64,000 nt of DNA, from contig OY282558.1 in the NCBI GenBank assembly GCA_958295665.1, positions 24,365,409-24,429,408 of the forward strand, in the 5' to 3' direction. Positions 58,470 through 64,000 of this stretch are shown in pieces. Origin of the DNA: Tipula vernalis. Taxonomy: Eukaryota; Arthropoda; Insecta; Diptera; Tipulidae. Under the pieces are notes generated by a model that made no database searches, was not told where the DNA came from, and saw only the letters and a program-made list of their open reading frames with translations. Every line of letters starts with the position of its first letter. Positions within the stretch are counted from its first letter, which is position 1. The translations under genes and the position numbers were made by a program.

Positions 58470-60190
58470 AAATTCAGGGCATTTTGGACGTGAGCAAGAT
58501 TTCACCGTTAAGCTCCAGTCGTGGTATGCTTAGCTGCTTAATCGGTGCTACCTTTGTTTTGGCGGCTATAAGATGCGTGATGACTGTGTCTTCATTGGTG
58601 ATACGACAATACACGGCCGCTGCATACGCCCATTGGCTCGCGTCGCAGAATTCATACAATTCAATACTTTTACGGGAACCTAGCCATCGTGGAATTTGTA
58701 TGTATTGCAACTTACACAGATCTTTACGAAGACATTCCCACTGGCTTCTCGTTGGTGCTGGCAGCTCTTCGTCCCAACCAATCGCTTGCAGCTAGGTGCT
58801 CTGAAACAAGATTTTTACTCGAACGATTTTAGGAGCAAGCCATCGCAGTGAATCGAAAATTCTGCTTGATTCTGACAACATTGTTCTTTTAGTATGCGTT
58901 GCCAGATTTTCGAAATTCGTTGAGAAATAAAATTTATCAGTTTTAGGACTCCATTCCAAACCCAACAATTTTGTTGCTTCTGGATGCTCTGCGATTGTCA
59001 AGCTACCTGTCGTGTCATCTTTGTCGCAAATTTTTTGACGAATTTCCTCGTCATTTGATGACCATTTCCTCATGTTGAATTTGGCTGATTGTAAAATTTT
59101 GGAATTGGTGAATTGTAATTCTATTAGCTCTTGCTTCGAATCGGCTCCTGTCCTTAAATCGTCTACATAAATATCCTTCTCTATTGCTGTTGCTGCTGCT
59201 TCATGCTGTTCCTGGTTCAATTTAGCTAATTCCTGTAGAAACCTTGTAGATAAAATTGATGCTGGTGCCGTTCCGTATGTTAAAGTCTTCAGTCGATAAT
59301 GGCTTATGGGATGGTCTCTGCTGCTTCGTCAAACTATGTTTTGCATTTTTGCGTCCTGCGGATCAACTAACACTTGACAATACATTTTTTCGACGTCCCC
59401 AGTCAAGACAAATTGATGTTGACGAAAGCGCAAAACAATATCTAATAATGATGATTGTATGACTGGACCTACACGCAAGACATTGCTTAAAGATTTGCTG
59501 CTATTTGACTAAGCTGACGCGTCAAATACGACCCGTAGTTTAGTCATCGAGCTTGAGGTTTTGAGAACACCATGATGCGGGAGATAATATTGCTGCTGGG
59601 AAAATTCATTCCCAGCAGCAATATTATGGCCCAATTCTTCATACTCCTTCATAAAGATAACGTAAAAATCTCGAAATTGATTATCTCGCTCAAATCTTCT
59701 TTCCATTGCTCTTAGCCGATTTACTGCTACCTGGAAGGTTGTACTAATGTCAGTTGGAGGCTCAGGAAATGGTAGTTTGACGACAAATTTTTCTTCTGGG
59801 CTTCTCGTAGTCGTAGTACAAAATAGCTCTTTACACTTTTGCTCATCTTCAGATAAATTTCCTCTGCGACTAAACGATTATTTAAATGCAATCTTTTGAC
59901 TCCAGTTATGCCATAGTAAATCTCGATACCAAGCAGAACCTCAACTGGGCCCCTCTTGTTGAATTTCGGATCTGCTAAAATCAATCCCTTTAGTTGGTCA
60001 CACTCAAATGGATCAAAATCATTGGCTGGAATGAAAGAAGCTATTTTTGGTACAACATACGCTTCAACTTCCCATTGTGAGTACTGCTTATTAATTGGCC
60101 GCACTGAAAGATGTACTTTTCCCCGTGAATGACTCAGCTTCGCATCTCCAAGGTCCTTCATCAACATTCGCCCATTTGTTCTCGACAATC
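58470..60190 (-). pseudogene. BEL/Pao protease remnant, reverse transcriptase and RNase H
   Basis: 60188-59727 covers the DUF1758-type protease C-terminal part and linker (ANDFDPFECDQLKGLILADP). 59706-59509 is the RT start (MERRFERDNQFRDFYV, YYLPHHGVLKTSSSMTKLRV, VFDASA). Between 59500 and 59220 the RT continues but is interrupted by stops. 59220-58792 has the catalytic box DIYVDDLRTGADS and TKLLGLEWSPKTDKFYF. 58710-58474 gives ELYEFCDASQWAYAAAVYCR and IPRLELNGEIL of the RNase H. At least four frame breaks. Inactive. Confidence 0.92.
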
Positions 60191-60240
60191 CTAGCTTATG
60201 AGCTCGGCAATCCTAGCTTATCTTCAGTGATAAAAGATTA

Positions 60241-60266
60241 TATGATTTTAATATGTTCCGAAGATT
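60241..60266 (+). repeat. Inverted repeat flanking BEL gag, left copy (26 bp)
   Basis: TATGATTTTAATATGTTCCG and six further bases are exactly reverse complementary to 61177-61202 on the other side of gag. Confidence 0.95.
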
Positions 60267-60425
60267 GTAAGAGAATTCAATCCAGTTTCGAACTGATGAG
60301 CTTATGATTATGAAAAAATCAATCTTCTCATCAGCTTTATTAAATTTTTTTTTTGTTGAATGTTACTTAATTCATGTAATTTATAATAAACTACCGGTGA
60401 TTAGACCATTTCAATTGTGTTTTTA

Positions 60426-61142
60426 TTAATTAATATTTTGGAAAACTTCCAAAAATTCAAAAACCTCCGATAGTTCGGGAAAATCTTTATTTTCAATGCT
60501 CTGTTGTGACCATAAAGCTTGCGTCTCCAAATCCAGTTTGTTTAATAAAATATAAATAAGCCAAGGATCTTCCGCTTTAGTACCTAAACATTTGCGACCA
60601 CGAAGTGCTTCATCCGAAGTATCAAGTAGTGATCGAATATTTGCTGCGGTTGGGTTGCTAATTGACGGCTGCTTCAAAAATGCTTCGATGTGTGATGTGA
60701 TGGTGTGGCGTTTCTTATCATACCGCTTATAAAGCGGTTTTTGAAGAGCTTCTTGGTAATTGGCCTCAGTCACATTTGTGTTGCGTAAAAATCGTTTTGC
60801 ATCACCCCTCAGGAAACTCTTCAAATACTGGAACTTTTGTGCCGAAGTCAAATATTCCTTTTCATGTATCGTCAACGTAAACAAATCGAAAAATGTTTGC
60901 CACTCTTTATATTCCCCACTAAAAATAGGAATATTTATTTTTGGAAGTCTTACATCGGCCCCATGGCTGTGAGACAAGTTAATAGTATCAATGCCTGAGT
61001 GGTATGATATTCCTTCGGATATGCTCTTTTTTCTAATCCATGAATTTAGCCCGGAAAGAACCGTATAATAGTTGTCCTCAAACGGACCAAGGTCAGACTG
61101 CCCATCTGGGCTGCATCGAATAATTTGTTCTTCAAGCTTCAT
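60426..61142 (-). pseudogene. gag: BEL/Pao gag (DUF1759 type), truncated at both ends
   Basis: A 238-codon frame with FEDNYYTVLSGLNSWI, VRLPKINIPIFSGEYKEWQT, FFDLFTLTIHEKEYLTSAQK and FLRGDAKRFL: the central domain of BEL-type Gag. The usual N-terminal helical region is missing before residue 1, and the cysteine-histidine knuckles that should follow are absent. The 60200-60425 stretch that should hold them is unrelated AT-rich sequence containing part of an inverted repeat. It looks like a copy that suffered internal deletion and rearrangement. Confidence 0.9.
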
Positions 61143-61176
61143 GAATGTTTACTTCATAAATTTTTTGTTGAATATT

Positions 61177-61202
61177 AATCTTCGGAACATATTAAAATCA
61201 TA
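61177..61202 (-). repeat. Inverted repeat flanking BEL gag, right copy (26 bp)
   Basis: Exact reverse complement of 60241-60266. It lies between the BEL gag start and the errantivirus LTR. Confidence 0.95.
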
Positions 61203-61234
61203 TTCATGAATGTATCGAAAATTTCTTGCGCCCG

Positions 61235-61537
61235 AGTTAAGTATTATCACTTGGTAAAGAAAACTATTTAATATATTTTTAATGTTCTTTATTAGAAGGT
61301 TCGTGTAAAACTAACCTATCATATATGGAAAAATGATTTACATGGTATTTAGAAGTGCTACGTTAACAAATAATTAATTATAATTATAATTCTAAGAATT
61401 GTATATTAATGTATCAAATAAAATTATCATTAAAGAATTTAGCTTACGTTATAATAAATGATGGGAACAAAATAGTAATTTAATATAATTTAGTTTAAAT
61501 GAAATTAAATACAGGATGTTGTTGCGATAACGTAACT
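61235..61537 (-). repeat. Candidate errantivirus 3' LTR
   Basis: On the minus strand the env region ends at a purine tract AGAGGGGAGG, then AGTTACGTTATCG begins. Gypsy-type errantiviruses have the same arrangement (purine tract, then an LTR starting AGTTA). The likely end is TAACT at 61235, giving about 303 bp with an AATAAA near 61284-61289. The partner 5' LTR is outside the window, so limits are inferred. Confidence 0.6.
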
Positions 61538-61545
61538 CCTCCCCT

Positions 61546-62780
61546 CTAAGAGTGAAGCGACGGCCATAAGGTCGCTGGGTTTGTGGTGTCATTGGTTGTA
61601 GCTGTAATCGTGGGTTCATCTTGCTGGATTGGATTCTTCCTACATTGCATTAAATTGAATTGGTTGACAATCTTATAAATTATATAAAATATGATTATTA
61701 GAAGAATAGTAAATCCTGCAATTAAAGATTTAAGTGATTCATTAGTGGTCTGTTTCAATACAATTATTTCCTTCAAATTTTCCAATGTCCAATTATTCAG
61801 TTTTTGAAAGTTGGGTTTTTCAACTATCTCAAGATGTTGAATGTCGTTGTATATTGTTGAAATTATTTCTATCGTGTCCCAATATATTGGAGTTCTGCTT
61901 TTGTATTCGAAGCCATTTATGGAAATTGAACAGTTTTTGAAATGAATTAATAATATTCCTTTCAATGATTTGTGTTTTATGTTGGTACCACACGATGTTT
62001 CTATAGCAACTTCATTTTGCGATATGATAAGCAGGTGTTCGGGTTCAAACATTTCTATTGTGTCACCGATGTCTGTATTGGTTATTAAGGTGCAATTTGC
62101 TGGTTGATTATTGATGATATTTGGGACGCATCCATTTACTGTGTTCGGTTGAATGGATTCCTTTTGGCAATATCTTATCTTTTCGATGGTGAGGCATGGT
62201 TTATTCACATATTGTTGAAAATATTCACTTAATAAAAGGAACGGGGTTTTAATTTAGATAGTGTAGGAATTGTTAATTGGTAATTCTTTTAAATGGTAAA
62301 AAGAAAATGAATTTGGGTGAAATATTGGTATTTTAATAATAAAAATTATATTAGTATGGTTATAGTAAGCTTGAAGTTCGAGGAATTCGTAAATGTTTTC
62401 GTCGGAAAAAACATTAACACTTTGTTCTCTTAACATAACGGAAACGTAATTGATTTCGGTTGGGTGTAAGATATGTTTAGATATGATCCCGAGTTTGGCT
62501 AAAAGTAATGATTCGGAAATATCATTCAAATGTTCACTCAACATGTCCATGTTGAATAGTATTTGTTCAAAATATTGATTGATTGTGAAAGTAGTCAATA
62601 TTTCTTGTTATTAAATTTAAATTTATGTCATACTCTGTTAGGTTGATTATGTGAAGCAGTTTCGAATAACTCGTTATTATTCTTGCATTTCCTAATTTTA
62701 GGGGTAAAAGTCCGTTGTTGTTATTCAAGTCATGAATTTCTATTTTTTGCTGTACCGTACTTTGAAGTTTAAGTGTCCTG
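61546..62780 (-). pseudogene. env: Errantivirus env (F-protein-like), broken
   Basis: Three consecutive pieces cover the gene. 62780-62600 holds an N-terminal part with a leucine/asparagine-rich segment (LNNNNGLLPLKLGN). 62598-62254 is the middle, shifted to a different frame near 62595. 62208-61546 follows after an in-frame stop at 62254-62256. The last piece has scattered cysteines, NCTLI/NCSIS glycosylation-type sites, a membrane segment near residues 166-188 (LIAGFTILLIIIFYIIYKIV) and a short cytoplasmic tail. Errantivirus Env proteins are related to baculovirus fusion proteins and act at the membrane. With a frameshift and a stop it is not functional. The start is presumably by splicing near 62780. 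Confidence 0.85.
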
Positions 62781-62808
62781 AAAATAAATTAAGTATTGCG
62801 TTTATTTT

Positions 62809-64000
62809 TTATCTTTTGCTTATGAACCTTTCTTTTGTCCGTCGATCACGATTCATATGTTTCATAAACCTAGGTGCTAACTTATTTCTACGGTTTTCTA
62901 ATTCATAAATCTCTTCACCTACTTCATAATTTTCTGGTTCTACTCTATTTTCATTTAAATTTTCTATGTTTCTCGTTTTATTTACTAAGCTAATATTATG
63001 TGCTAACCTGCATAAATCATCATAATTTTTAGAATGGTTCCTAATGAAATCTTCCCTAGATTCGTTGTTTTGTTTTGCCAAATTTAATGGGTTTGATTTG
63101 GTATAATGTCCATTTAGTAGCTCGAATGGAGTTAATTTGGTCGTCGAGTGTATGGCATTATTATATGTAATAATTGCTTCGTCCATTATTTCGTTGATGG
63201 ATTTGGTCTTATCTTGATTAAATATAATTCTGATTATTTCTGTTAATGTTGAGTGGAAACGTTCTACTGGTGAATTCCCTGTGGAATTCTTTGCAGTAGT
63301 ATAATGTATTTCTATGTTATATAATTTCAAAAAATCCTTAAAAATACTTGAGAGAAATTCCTGTCCATTGTCTGCTATAATTTTCACGGGTATACCATGG
63401 TGGGAAATGAAATGTTTTAAAGCTTTTACTATATAAATACTATTTCTTCCTATTAAATGGTAGGCACTTGAAAATTTACTAAATTTATCTATTATAGTTA
63501 GAAAGTTTTCTTTATGTGAAGCATATACATCTATGTGTAATATTTTTAGTGGTCTATCCGGGGTTTCCGTTAATTCGTATTTTATTTGTTTAACATTTCT
63601 TTCATATTTATAGGTTTGGCAGATTTCACAATTGTTAATTATACTAGAAATAACATTTTTCATTTTTGGAAAGAAATAATCTCTTTTTAAGTGTAAGAGA
63701 GTTTCTTGTATACCTCTATGGTTGGATTTAATATGGTAATTCCTAATTATATCTTCTTGGTCATCTCTCTCTACTACGTCTCTTACTATAAAATTACATC
63801 TAATTAATTTAACCTTAGAATAACTAAAATATTTAGAAAATGTTGCCTGTACGAGTTTAAAGGTCTCATCATCTGTTAGTATTCCTGTTATTTTTTTCGG
63901 AATAAAATAGTTTTTGAATATTTCTAACATGACTTCCTCTTTCATGAAGTCATTTCTTCGTATTATAAATCTTTTTTGTGTTTTAAATAATATCTTATAT
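62809..64000 (-). CDS. pol: Errantivirus Pol, integrase end (partial at window edge)
   Basis: The frame is open from the right edge to its stop at 62809. The first ATG in the window is 63945, but codons stay open upstream of it, so this is the C-terminal part of a larger Pol. Integrase zinc site: YHIKSNHRGIQETLLHLKRD and then NNCEICQTYK (H, H, C, C). Catalytic residues: LHIDVYASHKENFL (Asp), KIIADNGQEFLSSIF (Asp), NSTGNSPVERFHSTL (Glu). All three are present. It would insert viral DNA into the host genome. No break is seen in this segment. Confidence 0.93.
   Translation of the reverse strand, partial: YKILFKTQKRFIIRRNDFMKEEVMLEIFKNYFIPKKITGILTDDETFKLVQATFSKYFSYSKVKLIRCNFIVRDVVERDDQEDIIRNYHIKSNHRGIQETLLHLKRDYFFPKMKNVISSIINNCEICQTYKYERNVKQIKYELTETPDRPLKILHIDVYASHKENFLTIIDKFSKFSSAYHLIGRNSIYIVKALKHFISHHGIPVKIIADNGQEFLSSIFKDFLKLYNIEIHYTTAKNSTGNSPVERFHSTLTEIIRIIFNQDKTKSINEIMDEAIITYNNAIHSTTKLTPFELLNGHYTKSNPLNLAKQNNESREDFIRNHSKNYDDLCRLAHNISLVNKTRNIENLNENRVEPENYEVGEEIYELENRRNKLAPRFMKHMNRDRRTKERFISKR

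Larger units (their letters stand above)
61235..64000 (-). mobile_element. Errantivirus-like (insect endogenous retrovirus) element, 3' part
   Basis: Integrase end of pol, a broken env gene and a candidate 3' LTR lie in the order of gypsy/17.6/297-type errantiviruses on the minus strand. The element runs off the right edge. It sits upstream of the BEL gag, so it probably inserted into the 5' region of the BEL element, whose own 5' LTR would lie beyond the window. Confidence 0.85.

Overview
The window looks like intergenic or intronic DNA from an insect, most likely a higher fly (Diptera). It is very AT-rich and full of TATGTA/ACATAC-type simple repeats. Every recognisable coding segment belongs to a transposable element of a kind common in Diptera: copia, CsRn1-type gypsy, BEL/Pao, errantivirus, jockey/CR1-like LINE, mariner, pogo/Tigger, hAT and MULE. 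No host gene could be identified with confidence. The species cannot be named from the sequence.

Layout. 1-2496 is AT-rich DNA without a recognised feature. 2497-9131 is a decayed Ty1/copia element on the minus strand with 137-168 bp LTRs; its RNase H region is split by a 2.7 kb insertion that carries the tail of a LINE. 9132-17930 is mostly unannotatable AT-rich DNA with a foldback element near 9.4 kb and a pogo/Tigger transposase relic at 14.1-15.1 kb. About 17.94-24.25 kb holds a 5.6 kb tandem array of alternating ~191 and ~159 bp monomers. The array contains a 2,368 bp tandem duplication and is bordered by direct copies of a hAT-like terminal sequence.

24.25-35.15 kb is AT-rich DNA scattered with mariner and LINE relics and a long near-perfect palindrome at 31.83-32.15 kb. 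35,158-37,499 is a complete hAT transposon with an uninterrupted 559-codon transposase gene, matching terminal inverted repeats and a perfect 8 bp target-site duplication. 39,291-39,544 is a foldback element. About 41.63-43.65 kb is a Mutator-like element whose ends are inverted clusters of ~15 bp tandem repeats; its transposase reading frame is broken by three stop codons.

From 49.77 kb to the right edge three LTR elements are nested, all on the minus strand. A degenerate BEL/Pao element has been split inside its integrase by a young 6,888 bp CsRn1-type gypsy element (50,481-57,368), which has two 803 bp LTRs that look almost identical, a 4 bp target duplication, an intact pol and a gag with one stop codon. 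Upstream of the BEL gag lies the 3' part of an errantivirus-like element (integrase, broken env, candidate 3' LTR), which runs off the right edge.

The genes do not form a host pathway. Each cluster served its own mobile element. The nesting order gives relative ages: BEL is older than the gypsy and errantivirus insertions, and the hAT and the gypsy element look youngest because their copies are the least damaged.
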